64,000 nucleotides of DNA from NCBI RefSeq assembly GCF_002201475.1, contig NZ_CP021422.1, positions 2,790,001 to 2,854,000 on the forward strand, written 5' to 3'. This DNA comes from Acutalibacter muris. Its GTDB lineage: Bacteria > Bacillota > Clostridia > Oscillospirales > Acutalibacteraceae. The position numbers and the translations under genes were made by a program. Below are positions 13,803 to 22,204 of the stretch, one piece after another (within the stretch, counting starts at the first letter, position 1; each line of letters starts with the position of its first letter). The notes beneath the pieces are model-generated. The model worked only from the letters and a program-made list of their open reading frames with translations. It ran no database searches and was not told where the DNA came from.

Positions 13803-14414
13803 ATGGCAAAGATAAAAGGCGATATAAGCAACAACTTCTGCCCCCAGTCCCTCTACCTCTACGGCAACTACGAGGAGGACGGCGTGACCCCCCACTTCGG
13901 CCTGTTCTGCTGGTACGGCTGGTGCTGGCTGGGCGAAGGGCAGGGCAAATTGGGCGCGATGGTCTGCGTCGGCGGCGAAAAGCGCACCAAGGACCTTATC
14001 CGCAAAACAGGTATGCTCTCGGCAAACCTTGTCAGCGAACCACTGCTGCCCCTGGCCGACTACTACGGCTGTGTGAGCGGCCAGGACACCCCGGACAAGA
14101 TGAAGCGCCTGCCCACGGTGGAGCGGGGACAGGCACTGAAGGTACCCACCATCGCCGAGAGCCCGGTGAGCTTTGAGTTAAGGGTTGTAAAGGAAGAAGC
14201 CTTGACAGAGGACGCAAGCCCCGATAAGGCCACCACCCTGTTCCTCTGCGAGGTGGTGAACGTCACCCTCGACGAGCGGCTTTGTGACAGTTCCATGCCG
14301 GTTATCGAGCGCATGAAGCTGTCCCAGGCGGTGAGCACTGTGGCAGAGGAGACCTACGTCAGCTTCTTCGGGCAGGAGCTGGGTAAGTGGGGGGAGCCGA
14401 TGAAGTTGCTGTAA
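13803..14414 (+). CDS. Flavin reductase-like FMN-binding protein
   Basis: A 203-residue split-barrel flavin-binding protein. Typical segments are HFGLFCWYGWC near residue 31, GMLSANLVSEPLLPLADYYG, and a central VSFELRVVKEEAL strand region followed by LCEVVNVTLDE. Family members use FMN/FAD with NAD(P)H to reduce flavins or other acceptors. AAAGGAGAAG precedes the ATG. It is co-oriented with the marR gene and probably controlled by it. The physiological substrate is unknown. Confidence 0.85.
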   Translation: MAKIKGDISNNFCPQSLYLYGNYEEDGVTPHFGLFCWYGWCWLGEGQGKLGAMVCVGGEKRTKDLIRKTGMLSANLVSEPLLPLADYYGCVSGQDTPDKMKRLPTVERGQALKVPTIAESPVSFELRVVKEEALTEDASPDKATTLFLCEVVNVTLDERLCDSSMPVIERMKLSQAVSTVAEETYVSFFGQELGKWGEPMKLL

Positions 14415-14522
14415 AGCCTTTGGCTTTACCCCTGGGGGCTCCTCGCCCCCAGACCCCCCCGGCCTGGAGACCGAAGAGTTTGCAAAGCAAACTCTGTGAC
14501 TTCGCAAAGCGAAGTCAGCTGG
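14411..14522. repeat. Intergenic block of short palindromes
   Basis: Consecutive inverted repeats: AAAGCCTTTGGCTTTA, CTGGGGGCTCCTCGCCCCCAG, AGAGTTTGCAAAGCAAACTCT and GACTTCGCAAAGCGAAGTC. Similar small palindromes (GAGTTTTGCTTCGCAAAACTC) occur at 12308-12330, and related ones at 22250-22345 and 26030-26130. They lie between convergent genes here and may include a terminator. Confidence 0.5.
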
Positions 14523-14533
14523 ACCGGTCCCCT

Positions 14534-15361
14534 TTATTCCTCAAATACCTTGCGGACTGCTTGCGCCAACCCACACTCATCATGGGCGGCGGTAACGAAG
14601 GTTGCCGCCGCTTTCGCGTCCCCGCTGCCGTCCCCCATGGCGGCCGATATCCCCGCAGCTCTAAGCATAGTCACATCGTTGCCGTTATCCCCCAGGGCCA
14701 GCACCTCTCCCATGGGTATCCCCAGCCGCCCGCAGAGGGCCCCCAGCGCCCCGCCCTTGTGGGCCTCCGCGCTGTTTATCTCGATATTGTCGGGTATGGA
14801 GGACGTGAGCCGCAGCCCCTCTACCTCCGAGAGCCGCTCCCATATCTCCTCCCGCAGGCCCTCCGGCAGGTACGGCAGGTTTATCTTCTCCGGGCAGAGC
14901 CCCGTCTCCCGCAGCATAGCGCCAAAGTCGTCTGTAAAGCTATATACCTTGTCTTCCACAAAATGCCGCTTGCTCTCCGGCAGCCCATAGTGGCTCCGGG
15001 CCCGCCCAGGCATATCCCGGCGGGTAATGGCTCCGCCCCCGGTGTAGTATTCCAGGTACACGTCATAACCGTCCAGTATCTTCTGCACGGCCCTGGCGGC
15101 GCCGTTGGGTATCAAGTTCTCTATAACCGCGCGGCCTGTGCCCATATCGTACACCACCCCGCCGTTAGAGGTGATGGCGTACCCTATGGGCAGCTCCTTT
15201 ACGCACTCCGGCAGGAAATCCCTCATTCTCCCGGTGGCGGGCACAAGTATCGCCCCAAGGCTGTGGGCCTCCAGCAGTGCCGAGCGGTTGCACTCCGGCA
15301 AGTATTTATGCTTTACAATAGCCGTGCCGTCCAGGTCAAAGGCGATAAGCTTTACACCCAT
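14534..15361 (-). CDS. Cof-type HAD-superfamily phosphatase
   Basis: A 275-residue HAD hydrolase of the Cof (IIB) subtype. Motif I is AFDLDGTAIV, motif II lies in LVPATGRMRDF, and motif IV is LALGDNGNDVTML with the subtype Lys upstream (EAHKGGAL). These enzymes dephosphorylate sugar phosphates, FMN or PLP. It is the second gene after the aldose epimerase-like gene (2-bp gap), so a role in sugar metabolism is a fair guess. Substrate unknown. Confidence 0.9.
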   Translation of the reverse strand: MGVKLIAFDLDGTAIVKHKYLPECNRSALLEAHSLGAILVPATGRMRDFLPECVKELPIGYAITSNGGVVYDMGTGRAVIENLIPNGAARAVQKILDGYDVYLEYYTGGGAITRRDMPGRARSHYGLPESKRHFVEDKVYSFTDDFGAMLRETGLCPEKINLPYLPEGLREEIWERLSEVEGLRLTSSIPDNIEINSAEAHKGGALGALCGRLGIPMGEVLALGDNGNDVTMLRAAGISAAMGDGSGDAKAAATFVTAAHDECGLAQAVRKVFEE

Positions 15362-15363
15362 GC

Positions 15364-16254
15364 TCAGTCCTCCAAACGGCCCAGCACCCGGACGGTGAAG
15401 CTGTGCTCTGCCTGCCCGCCGGGGGCGAGCTCTGTCATGCCCTTCTTCTCCCTGAACTCGTCCCCCTCGGTGGTCAGGGTGGCGCAGCCGGTCCAGGGCT
15501 CAAGGCACACATAGGGCCCGTCGTTCACCGCGGACCATACCCCCAGCATTGGGAACCCGGCAAAGTCCATCTCAATGCCCCTCCCGGACTTCTTGTTCAC
15601 TATCCGCACCGTCTGGGAGTTTAGGTGCTCGAACACCAGCGCGTCCTGATAAAACAGGGAGTGCTGTAAAGGTATCTCCTTTCCCTCAAGCCGGAAGCCC
15701 TTTCTCTCTCCGTGGATAAGGCCGGTCCCAAGGTCGATCTCCGGGCAGGCCTGACTCTCGGGCTGCTGGAACTGGAGGGTATAGTCCTCGAACTCTGCCT
15801 CCTCGTCCACCGGCAGGTTGAAGCCCGGGTGCCCGCCCACCGAGTAGGGCAAGGGCCTCTCCCCGGTATTCTTCACGGTGAAGCGGGTGGCGATGCCCCC
15901 ATCTGTCAGCGAGTATGTTACAAGGAGCTCAAAGTCGAAGGGGTACATGGCCTTTGTCTCCACACCTGACTCCAGCGACAGGGCCAGCCAGTCCTCTCCC
16001 CGCTCCTTTAGGGTGAACTCCCTGCTCTTTGCAAAGCCGTGGCGGTTCATCTCGTACCACCGGCCGTCTATCCGCGTGCGGTTCTCCCTAAGGGCTCCCA
16101 CAATAGGGAACAGCACCGGCGCGTGCTCCCGCCAGTATTCCGGGTTCCCCACCCACAGGTACTCGTGCCCGCCGCAGCCCTTCAGGGATATGAGCTGTGC
16201 CCCCAGGCTGTCTATCTTCGCGGTAAAGAACTGATTGCTTATCTCGTATATCAT
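15364..16254 (-). CDS. Aldose 1-epimerase family protein (LacX-like)
   Basis: A 296-residue beta-sandwich mutarotase-like protein. Family landmarks are GAQLISLKG near the N-terminus, FPIVGALRENR, MNRHGFAKSREF and YSVGGHPGFNLPV, the last holding the conserved His. It probably interconverts sugar anomers in the cytoplasm. No signal peptide is seen. It precedes the HAD phosphatase in a two-gene operon on the minus strand and diverges from dtd. Confidence 0.88.
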   Translation of the reverse strand: MIYEISNQFFTAKIDSLGAQLISLKGCGGHEYLWVGNPEYWREHAPVLFPIVGALRENRTRIDGRWYEMNRHGFAKSREFTLKERGEDWLALSLESGVETKAMYPFDFELLVTYSLTDGGIATRFTVKNTGERPLPYSVGGHPGFNLPVDEEAEFEDYTLQFQQPESQACPEIDLGTGLIHGERKGFRLEGKEIPLQHSLFYQDALVFEHLNSQTVRIVNKKSGRGIEMDFAGFPMLGVWSAVNDGPYVCLEPWTGCATLTTEGDEFREKKGMTELAPGGQAEHSFTVRVLGRLED

Positions 16255-16404
16255 GCTGCCGCCCCTTTCCCGGGTGATTTTTTCATATTATAGCAAAATC
16301 CCCCCCGGGTTGCAAGCCAAAAAGCCCCTCTTATAAATCTTCCCCTTTACCTTTTGCCGGTTTTGTGCTAGACTATATACGATATCAACTATGGGGGTGC
16401 TATT

Positions 16405-16863
16405 ATGCGCGCGGTAGTTCAGCGAGCCCTGTCCGCTTCGGTGACAATAAACGGCGGAGAGACCCGCTCCATCGGCCGGGGGCTTGCCGTATTCCTGGGG
16501 GTCGTGAAGGGCGACACAGAGCGTGAAGCCGATGTACTTGCCGGCAAACTCAGCGGCCTGCGGGTCTTCTCCGACGAGGCGGACAAGATGAACCTCTCCC
16601 TCTCCGACGCGGGCGGGCAGGTGCTGCTTATCCCCAACTTCACCCTGGGCACCGACTGCAAAAAGGGCCGCAGGCCCTCCTTCGACCTGGCCGCGCCCCC
16701 GGACCGGGCCCGGGAGCTGTTCCTGTACTTCGCGGACCGGCTTGGAGAACTTGGGGTCCCGGTGGTCACCGGGGAGTTTGGCGCGGATATGCGGGTGCCG
16801 GTGGATAATGACGGCCCTGTGACCATTATTCTCGACACTGAAAAACTAGGAGGTACAACATGA
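16405..16863 (+). CDS. dtd: D-aminoacyl-tRNA deacylase
   Basis: A 152-residue Dtd, full length. It removes D-amino acids wrongly attached to tRNA. The N-terminal MRAVVQRALSASVTING, the LLIPNFTLGTDCKKGRRPSF active-site segment and the GPVTI(I)LDT C-terminus are typical. GTPVVTGEFGADM carries the cross-subunit Gly-Pro-type loop region. The last bases overlap the next gene by 4 bp (ATGA). Confidence 0.95.
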   Translation: MRAVVQRALSASVTINGGETRSIGRGLAVFLGVVKGDTEREADVLAGKLSGLRVFSDEADKMNLSLSDAGGQVLLIPNFTLGTDCKKGRRPSFDLAAPPDRARELFLYFADRLGELGVPVVTGEFGADMRVPVDNDGPVTIILDTEKLGGTT

Positions 16864-17747
16864 ACAAGGACTTTTTACAGCTGCTAATGGACCGCACCGG
16901 CTTTCCCGACGAGGCAAAAGCTGCCTATAACCGGGACGCGGACAAGCTGGACCCGGCGGCCATGGACGGCGCTATCGAGTTCTTCTATGAGAACGACTTC
17001 GACATCGGCCTTGTAACCCCGCTTATCGACGAGATGGCGGAGAGCTCCGGCGTAAGCGTCCACACGGTCTGGGGCCTGTTTCTGGCCTTCGCCGCCGAGC
17101 GGGCCCATAAGGACTACATAGCCGCCGGTATCAGCGAGCAGGTCTTCTTCGACACCTTCGCCGACCTGCGCTATAAAACCGTGGAATGCATGACGAACAA
17201 GGGAGTCTTCGGCACCTTCGTCCAGTTCTGGTACCCCATCTTCTACCGCTGCGACATCGTAAAGCTGGGGCGGCTGGAGTACGAGACCATCACCTATGAC
17301 CACCCCGCCCGTGAGGTGGCGGGTATCACCCTTCGGCCCGGCCAAAAGGTCCTTAATATACATATCCCCTCCAGCGGCGAGCCCTTCGACCTTAACGCCC
17401 GGCTCCAGTCCTATAAACTGGCCTATGACTTCTTTAAGGACCTGCGGGGGGAGGGCCCCCTTGTGTGCGTATGCCACTCCTGGCTCCTGTACCCGGAGTA
17501 CCGCCGGGTGCTGGGGGACAGCTCGAATATCATCAGCTTCCAGGACGACTTCACTATCCTTGAGATAGACGACGGCGCGTTCCAGGACGCCTGGCGGGTT
17601 TTCGGCCCCGCCGCCGAGGGTCCCACGGAGCAGCTGCCGGAGGACACAAGTATGCAGCGGGTCTTCAAGAAGCACCTGCTGTCCGGCGGTAAAAACGGCA
17701 GCGCCCTGGGTGTGCTGGTGTTCGACGGGGAGAGATTGCTGAAATAA
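16860..17747 (+). CDS. Acyltransferase-domain-containing protein (GNAT-like, two-domain)
   Basis: A 295-residue protein matching the Firmicute family annotated as acyltransferase domain-containing: an N-terminal helical domain (to about residue 120) and a C-terminal GNAT-like fold with LNIHIPSSGEPFDLNARLQS, VCVCHSWLLYPEYRRVLG and NIISFQDDFTILEIDD. AGGAGG precedes the ATG, which overlaps the dtd stop, so translation is coupled. Substrate unknown. Confidence 0.75.
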   Translation: MNKDFLQLLMDRTGFPDEAKAAYNRDADKLDPAAMDGAIEFFYENDFDIGLVTPLIDEMAESSGVSVHTVWGLFLAFAAERAHKDYIAAGISEQVFFDTFADLRYKTVECMTNKGVFGTFVQFWYPIFYRCDIVKLGRLEYETITYDHPAREVAGITLRPGQKVLNIHIPSSGEPFDLNARLQSYKLAYDFFKDLRGEGPLVCVCHSWLLYPEYRRVLGDSSNIISFQDDFTILEIDDGAFQDAWRVFGPAAEGPTEQLPEDTSMQRVFKKHLLSGGKNGSALGVLVFDGERLLK

Positions 17748-17751
17748 GGGC

Positions 17752-17780
17752 TTGCATTTAGATGAGACACGTGCTATAAT
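17752..17780 (+). promoter_or_regulatory. Promoter of candidate antitoxin RNA (par/fst-like locus)
   Basis: TTGCAT (17752-17757), 17-bp spacer, TATAAT (17775-17780). The opposing toxin promoter has exactly the same boxes and spacing. Nothing coding follows before the terminator about 40 bp downstream. Confidence 0.8.
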
Positions 17781-17786
17781 ACAAGT

Positions 17787-17852
17787 ATACTCACTATGTT
17801 CACTAATTCACCAAAAGAAAACCCCCGGAGGCCCTTCCGGGGGTTTTCTTTT
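17787..17852 (+). ncRNA. Candidate antitoxin RNA of a par/fst-like type I system
   Basis: An RNA of roughly 65 nt from the promoter at 17752-17780 to the bidirectional terminator. It carries TCACTATGTTCAC (17791-17803) and TTCACC (17807-17812). The same two words occur on this strand at 17941-17953 and 17959-17964, over the toxin's start codon and ribosome site. Because the toxin is read from the other strand, the RNA is complementary to the toxin's translation start at 13 + 6 bases. This is the DRa/DRb logic of the enterococcal par locus. Confidence 0.75.
17813..17852. terminator. Shared bidirectional terminator of the par/fst-like locus
   Basis: Stem AAAACCCCCGGA / TCCGGGGGTTTT with A-rich left and T-rich right flanks, working for both the antitoxin RNA and the toxin mRNA. 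Confidence 0.85.
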
Positions 17853-17854
17853 GC

Positions 17855-17953
17855 TTACTTGCCGTCGTGCCCATGGTCCTGGAGCCACTTGATCATGCAG
17901 TGGAAGACAAGACCCGCTAAGAGAGACACTAAGAAGTCGTTCACTATGTTCAC
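17855..17953 (-). CDS. Fst-like small membrane peptide toxin (putative)
   Basis: A 32-residue peptide MNIVNDFLVSLLAGLVFHCM followed by IKWLQDHGHDGK. It has one hydrophobic helix (about residues 7-21) and a polar, charged tail, like Fst/Ldr-type toxins. The start is GTG at 17953, 9 bp after AGGAGG. Upstream, a stem TTGCC/GGCAA closes just before the ribosome site and may hold it in a structure. Its own promoter is at 18000-18028. An opposing RNA is complementary to its start region. The toxin role is inferred from this architecture. Confidence 0.75.
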   Translation of the reverse strand: MNIVNDFLVSLLAGLVFHCMIKWLQDHGHDGK

Positions 17954-17964
17954 AATGCTTCACC
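17941..17964. repeat. Direct-repeat pair DRa/DRb-like over the toxin start (partner at 17791-17812)
   Basis: TCACTATGTTCAC and TTCACC occur here and again at 17791-17812, in the same order and orientation. Here they cover the GTG start and the GGTGAA next to the Shine-Dalgarno; the other copy lies in the antitoxin RNA. Spacers differ (5 and 3 bp). Confidence 0.85.
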
Positions 17965-17999
17965 TCCTCCCATTGCCAGGGCGGTCGGCAAGCAAACAT

Positions 18000-18028
18000 A
18001 TTATAGCATATCCTGTCAGTTCATGCAA
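18000..18028 (-). promoter_or_regulatory. Promoter of the Fst-like toxin
   Basis: Minus strand TTGCAT (18028-18023), 17-bp spacer, TATAAT (18005-18000). It starts only 10 bp past the potD stop codon. Confidence 0.8.
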
Positions 18029-18037
18029 TATTTTGTA

Positions 18038-19225
18038 TCACGCCAGCTCCCGCTTCCTCTTGCGGCGCTTATAAATAATTATCGCTATATATACCCCCAG
18101 GAACCCCAGGATTATGGCCACCAGCACCGCCGACTCCCCGGGCCCGCCCATCTTCACCTCGGCCCAGAGCCGGTCCACCTCCCGGGAGGTCTCCTCGGGC
18201 AGGTTCACAAAGATCTGGGTCCTTGAAAGGGTCTCCTGGCTGGGATAGTGCAGGGGGCTCTCGGCCACCTCCGGGTCCAGGTACTCCTTGGCCAAGCTCT
18301 CCGGGGTGGAGTAGCCCACATAGTCCATATTGGCCCCGGCTATCTCCGGGTCGCAGAGGAAGTTGATGTACTCCTCCGCCTCCCGTTTATGGCTGGCGGT
18401 CTTTGGCACGCACATGGCGTCCACGAAGAAGTTGGTCCCCTCCTCTGGCACGGCAAAGGCGATGTCCTCGGAGTTGTCCACCAATATGGCCGCGTCCCCG
18501 GCGTAATAGGGCGCTATCCAGGCCTCGCCGCTCTCCATCTTGTCAAATATCTGGTCCATCACATAGGCCTGTATCAACGGCTTCTGGTCCTTTAGAAGGT
18601 CCGCCGCCGCCCGCCAGTCCTCCGGGTCCGTGGTGTTCACGTCCTGGCCCAGCCTGAACTGGGCGATGGCAAAGCTGTCCCGGGGGTTGTCGAACATGAG
18701 TATCTTCCCGGCGTATTCATCGTTCCAAAGGCTGTCCCAGCTGGTAACTTCATCGATGTACTGGGTGTTGTAGAATACCCCCACCACGCCCCAGGTGTAC
18801 GGCACGGAGTATTTGTTCTCCGGGTCGTAGCCGGGGCTTCTGAACTGACCGTCAATATACTGATAGTTGGGGATATTCTCAAAGTCCAGCGGGAGCAGCA
18901 TATCCTCGTTTATGAGCCGCGATACCATATAGTCCGAGGGCACAATAACGTCATAATCCGCGCCGCCCCCCACCAGCTTTGAGTACAGGGACTCGTTGCT
19001 GTCGAAGGTGGTATAGTTCACCTTTATCCCCGTGCGCTTTGTAAACTCCGCGTTTATGTCCAGGGAGCCGTCCGTGCCGTTGGCGATGTACTCCCCCCAG
19101 CTGTAGACGTTGATGGTCGCCTCCGGGTCGTAATCCACAGCCGCCCGGGCCCTCACAGCGGGCACGGCCGGGAACAGGGGCGCTGTAAGGAACAGCGCCA
19201 GCAGTAAAGCAAAAAACCTTTTCAT
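18038..19225 (-). CDS. potD: Spermidine/putrescine-binding protein with C-terminal membrane anchor
   Basis: A 395-residue PotD-type solute-binding protein. A signal peptide (FFALLLALFLTAPLFPA) is followed by INVYSWGEYIANG, typical of polyamine binders. There is no lipobox Cys. Instead the C-terminus has a hydrophobic helix (AVLVAIILGFLGVYIAIIIY) and a KRRKRKREL tail, so the protein is probably held by a C-terminal anchor with its tail inside. Gram-positive PotD proteins are more often lipoproteins. It is the last gene of potABCD and its start overlaps the potC stop by 4 bp. Confidence 0.92.
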   Translation of the reverse strand: MKRFFALLLALFLTAPLFPAVPAVRARAAVDYDPEATINVYSWGEYIANGTDGSLDINAEFTKRTGIKVNYTTFDSNESLYSKLVGGGADYDVIVPSDYMVSRLINEDMLLPLDFENIPNYQYIDGQFRSPGYDPENKYSVPYTWGVVGVFYNTQYIDEVTSWDSLWNDEYAGKILMFDNPRDSFAIAQFRLGQDVNTTDPEDWRAAADLLKDQKPLIQAYVMDQIFDKMESGEAWIAPYYAGDAAILVDNSEDIAFAVPEEGTNFFVDAMCVPKTASHKREAEEYINFLCDPEIAGANMDYVGYSTPESLAKEYLDPEVAESPLHYPSQETLSRTQIFVNLPEETSREVDRLWAEVKMGGPGESAVLVAIILGFLGVYIAIIIYKRRKRKRELA

Positions 19226-20037
19226 CCCCGCTCGCCCCCCTTCTCAGCCCTCTGCCCGCTGTTTGAGGAGCGCACGTTCACGAGGATAAGCAGCGCCATC
19301 ACCGCCGCAAAGAGCACTGTACTAAGTGCGTTTATCTCCGGGCTCACCCTTTTCCTGGTCATGGAGTAGATGTAGATGGGCAGGGTCTGGGTGGTGCCAC
19401 TGGTAAAGTAGCTTATGACAAAGTCGTCGATGGACAGGGTAAAGGCCATTATCATCCCGGTGACTATCCCCGGCATTATCTCCGGCAGCACCACCTTGAG
19501 GAAAGCCTTTACAGGCGGGCACCCCAGGTCCTGTGCCGCCTCATAAAGCGCCGGGTCCATCTGCCGGAGCTTTGGCAGCACCTGGAGTATCACATAGGGC
19601 AGGCAGAAGGTGATATGGGCCGCGATGATGGACCCCATACCAAGGCTCCGCCCCCCGAACACCCCCACCGCGAACACGAACAGCAGCATCATAGACACGC
19701 CTGTGACTATCTCCGGGTTCACCATGGGGAAGTTGGTGATGTTCATCATTATGCGCTTTGGCAGCCGTTTCATGGAGTTTATGCCGATGGCCGCCATAGT
19801 CCCCAGCACGGTTGAAGCCGCCGCAGCGGCCACGGCTATTATCAGCGTATTTCTGAGGGCCTCCAGTATCAGCCGGTCCTCAAAGAGCTTCTCGTACCAG
19901 CGGAGACTGAACCCGCCGAATACCGTGCGGCTGGCGGTCTCAGTGTCGTTAAAGGAGAAGACAATAAGCACCAAAATTGGCGCGTACAAAAAGAGGAATA
20001 TCAAAAAGGTGTAAAGCTTTCCTACTGTACGGCTCAC
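19222..20037 (-). CDS. potC: Spermidine/putrescine ABC transporter permease PotC
   Basis: A 271-residue inner-membrane permease with about six hydrophobic helices. The EAA loop that contacts the ATPase reads LYEAAQDLGCPPVKAFLKVVLPEIMPG. The N-terminal FLYAPILVLIVFSFND is typical of PotC. It overlaps potB's stop and potD's start by 4 bp each, giving a tightly coupled operon. Confidence 0.94.
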   Translation of the reverse strand: MSRTVGKLYTFLIFLFLYAPILVLIVFSFNDTETASRTVFGGFSLRWYEKLFEDRLILEALRNTLIIAVAAAAASTVLGTMAAIGINSMKRLPKRIMMNITNFPMVNPEIVTGVSMMLLFVFAVGVFGGRSLGMGSIIAAHITFCLPYVILQVLPKLRQMDPALYEAAQDLGCPPVKAFLKVVLPEIMPGIVTGMIMAFTLSIDDFVISYFTSGTTQTLPIYIYSMTRKRVSPEINALSTVLFAAVMALLILVNVRSSNSGQRAEKGGERG

Positions 20038-20861
20038 AGCATGATACCCCCCTTCCCCTGGTCCTCGGCCTCGTCAAACTGGTTCATTATCCCCATGCAG
20101 ATAAGTATTATCACCATCAGCACCAGGGAGATGGCAGAGCCCAGGTTGGGGTTATAGGCGCTGCCCAAAAACTGCATATCGATAAGGTCGCCAATAAGCA
20201 GGTTCCCCCCGCCCCCCAGCATCTTGGAGATGATGAAGGTGGACACGGCAGGCACGAACACCATGGTCACCCCGCTTATGACCCCGGGCATACTCATGGG
20301 TACGACCACCTTTAAGAACACCTTGCTGTCGCTGGCCCCCAAGTCCTGGGCGGCCTCGATAACGCTCTCGTCTATCTTTGTCAGCACGCTGTAAAGGGGC
20401 AGCACCATATAGGGTATATAGTTGTACACCATCCCCAGCACCACCGCCCCGGCGGTGTTTATCATGTGCGCCCTCGGGAGCCCTATGGCGGAGAGGGCCG
20501 CGTTTATCAGCCCGTTATCCTCCAAAAGGGTCATCCAGGCGTAGGTGCGAAGCAAAAAGTTCATCCACATGGGCAGCATCACCAGCATCACCATAACGCT
20601 CTGGCGCTTTGCCGGAAGCTTCGCGATTATGTACGCCAGGGGGTACCCCAGCACAAGGCATATGGCCGTTGCCACCGCCCCCAGCCAGATGGAACGCAGG
20701 AACACGTTGGAGTATTGGCCCACGCTGAGTATATTTTCAAGCGTAAAGCTGCCCTGCTTGTCTGTAAAGGCAAAATACGCTACGAGCACCATGGGAAGTA
20801 CAATAAAGATAGTCATCCACACGGTATAGGGGGCCGACAGGAGCTTGGAGTTAGTTTTCAT
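20034..20861 (-). CDS. potB: Spermidine/putrescine ABC transporter permease PotB
   Basis: A 275-residue permease with about six membrane helices. The EAA loop is VIEAAQDLGASDSKVFLKVV followed by VPMSMPG. The SAPYTVWMTIFIVLPMVLVAYFAFTD start is typical of PotB. It overlaps the 3' end of potA by 11 bp. It pairs with PotC to form the membrane channel for polyamine uptake. Confidence 0.94.
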   Translation of the reverse strand: MKTNSKLLSAPYTVWMTIFIVLPMVLVAYFAFTDKQGSFTLENILSVGQYSNVFLRSIWLGAVATAICLVLGYPLAYIIAKLPAKRQSVMVMLVMLPMWMNFLLRTYAWMTLLEDNGLINAALSAIGLPRAHMINTAGAVVLGMVYNYIPYMVLPLYSVLTKIDESVIEAAQDLGASDSKVFLKVVVPMSMPGVISGVTMVFVPAVSTFIISKMLGGGGNLLIGDLIDMQFLGSAYNPNLGSAISLVLMVIILICMGIMNQFDEAEDQGKGGIML

Positions 20862-21996
20862 CGTCGCCGCCCTCCTGCTCCGCCGTCTGGTTTATGTCCT
20901 CCTCCATCTCGTCGGAGAAGGTGCTGTAGTCGCCGAACATACCGGAATACTGGGACTTTGCCATAACATGTATGTCGTCCGGGGTCAGGGACAGGCCTAT
21001 CCGGTCCCCCACCGCCCGATAGTCCGTGGACTGTATCATCCACTTGAACCCGGCCACATCCACAATAATCTCATAGTGGACCCCCTTAAAGGTGACGTTT
21101 GTCACCTCGCCGGTGATATGTGTGGAGTCCGGCTCCACCACATCTATATCCTCCGGGCGTATTACCACGTCAACTGGTATGTTGTCCCCGAAGCCCTTGT
21201 CAAGACACTTGAACCTATGCCCGGCAAACTTCACCTCGAAGTCCCGGACCATCAGACCATCCAGGATGTTGGATTCACCGATAAAGTCAGCCACAAAGGC
21301 ATTTTCCGGCTCATTATATATATCGGTGGGGCTGCCTATCTGCTGGATATCGCCGCCGTCCATCACCACCACCCGGTCGGACATGGACAGAGCCTCCTCC
21401 TGGTCGTGGGTGACGAAAACGAAGGTTATCCCCGTCTGCTGCTGAAGCTTCTTGAGCTCCACCTGCATATCCTTCCTGAGCTTCAGGTCCAAAGCGGACA
21501 GCGGCTCGTCCAGAAGCAGGACCTTGGGCTCGTTGGCAAGGGCCCTTGCCATGGCCACTCGCTGCTGCTGCCCGCCGGAGAGCTGGCCGATACCCCTGTG
21601 GGCGTAGCCCGAGAGGTTCACCAGGGCCAGCATTTTGTGTACGGCGTCCTTCACCTCCCCCTCGCTCTTGCCCTTTAACCTCATGCCGAAGGCGATGTTG
21701 TCATAGACGTTGAGATGGGGAAAAAGGGCGTACTTCTGAAAGATGGTGTTCACCTCCCGCTTATGCGGGGGCAGGGCGGTGATGTTTTTCCCATTAAAAA
21801 AGACCTCACCCGCGTCCGGCCTGATAAAGCCGCCGATGGTGCGAAGCACGGTAGTTTTGCCGCAGCCGGAGGGCCCCAGAAGGGTAAGGAACTCGCCGTC
21901 GCGGATGTCAAGGCAAAAGCCTTTAAGCACCTGCTCGCCGTCGTAGGAAACGGTGATGTCTTTAAGGGAAATGATCGTACTGTTAGGATTGTTCAT
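20851..21996 (-). CDS. potA: Spermidine/putrescine ABC transporter ATPase PotA
   Basis: A 381-residue ABC ATPase: Walker [10 protein letters not shown], signature [15 protein letters not shown], Walker [13 protein letters not shown]-loop VTHDQEEAL, then a C-terminal regulatory (TOBE-type) domain. It powers polyamine import with PotB/C/D. The start MNNPNSTI at 21996 is chosen; the frame stays open upstream to about 22173, but that region is a structured leader, not protein, and its codons look unlike the rest. An AAAGGGG site precedes the start. Confidence 0.93.
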   Translation of the reverse strand: MNNPNSTIISLKDITVSYDGEQVLKGFCLDIRDGEFLTLLGPSGCGKTTVLRTIGGFIRPDAGEVFFNGKNITALPPHKREVNTIFQKYALFPHLNVYDNIAFGMRLKGKSEGEVKDAVHKMLALVNLSGYAHRGIGQLSGGQQQRVAMARALANEPKVLLLDEPLSALDLKLRKDMQVELKKLQQQTGITFVFVTHDQEEALSMSDRVVVMDGGDIQQIGSPTDIYNEPENAFVADFIGESNILDGLMVRDFEVKFAGHRFKCLDKGFGDNIPVDVVIRPEDIDVVEPDSTHITGEVTNVTFKGVHYEIIVDVAGFKWMIQSTDYRAVGDRIGLSLTPDDIHVMAKSQYSGMFGDYSTFSDEMEEDINQTAEQEGGDDEN

Positions 21997-21999
21997 TGG

Positions 22000-22200
22000 G
22001 TGCATCCCCTTTGCGAAAAAATTAGTTGCGTGTCTTTCGTTATTCACAACATAACCCGGCCCGGACGGTCGCCCGCTGCCTCCCGCAAAGGATTTTAGGT
22101 CCTCCCCGAAACCGGGGCAGGCCGGAGCAGCGTAAACCGGGCCGCTTTTATGGCCGTGACCTCCTGAACGCACGGCCTTTTACAGATGCAAACGCACTCC
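22000..22200 (-). promoter_or_regulatory. Structured potA leader RNA, unidentified candidate riboswitch or attenuator
   Basis: Between the promoter and potA is about 200 nt that folds into nested helices by eye. A first hairpin is GGCCGTG/CACGGCC (22177-22171 with 22158-22152). A long-range stem CGGCCCGG/CCGGGCCG (22144-22137 with 22064-22057) encloses CGCTGC/GCAGCG (22132-22127 with 22079-22074). Inside are a CCCCG-loop-CGGGG hairpin and a GGA/TCC hairpin. A GTTAT/ATAAC hairpin comes last. I could not match it to SAM, TPP, FMN, cobalamin, lysine, glycine, ykkC or T-box patterns. Confidence 0.55.
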
Positions 22201-22204
22201 CTAT

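Noticed and set aside
21997..22173. N-terminal extension of PotA by 59 residues
   Set aside because: The region forms a structured RNA leader after its own promoter; the translated extension has no similarity to PotA and a good ribosome site stands before 21996.
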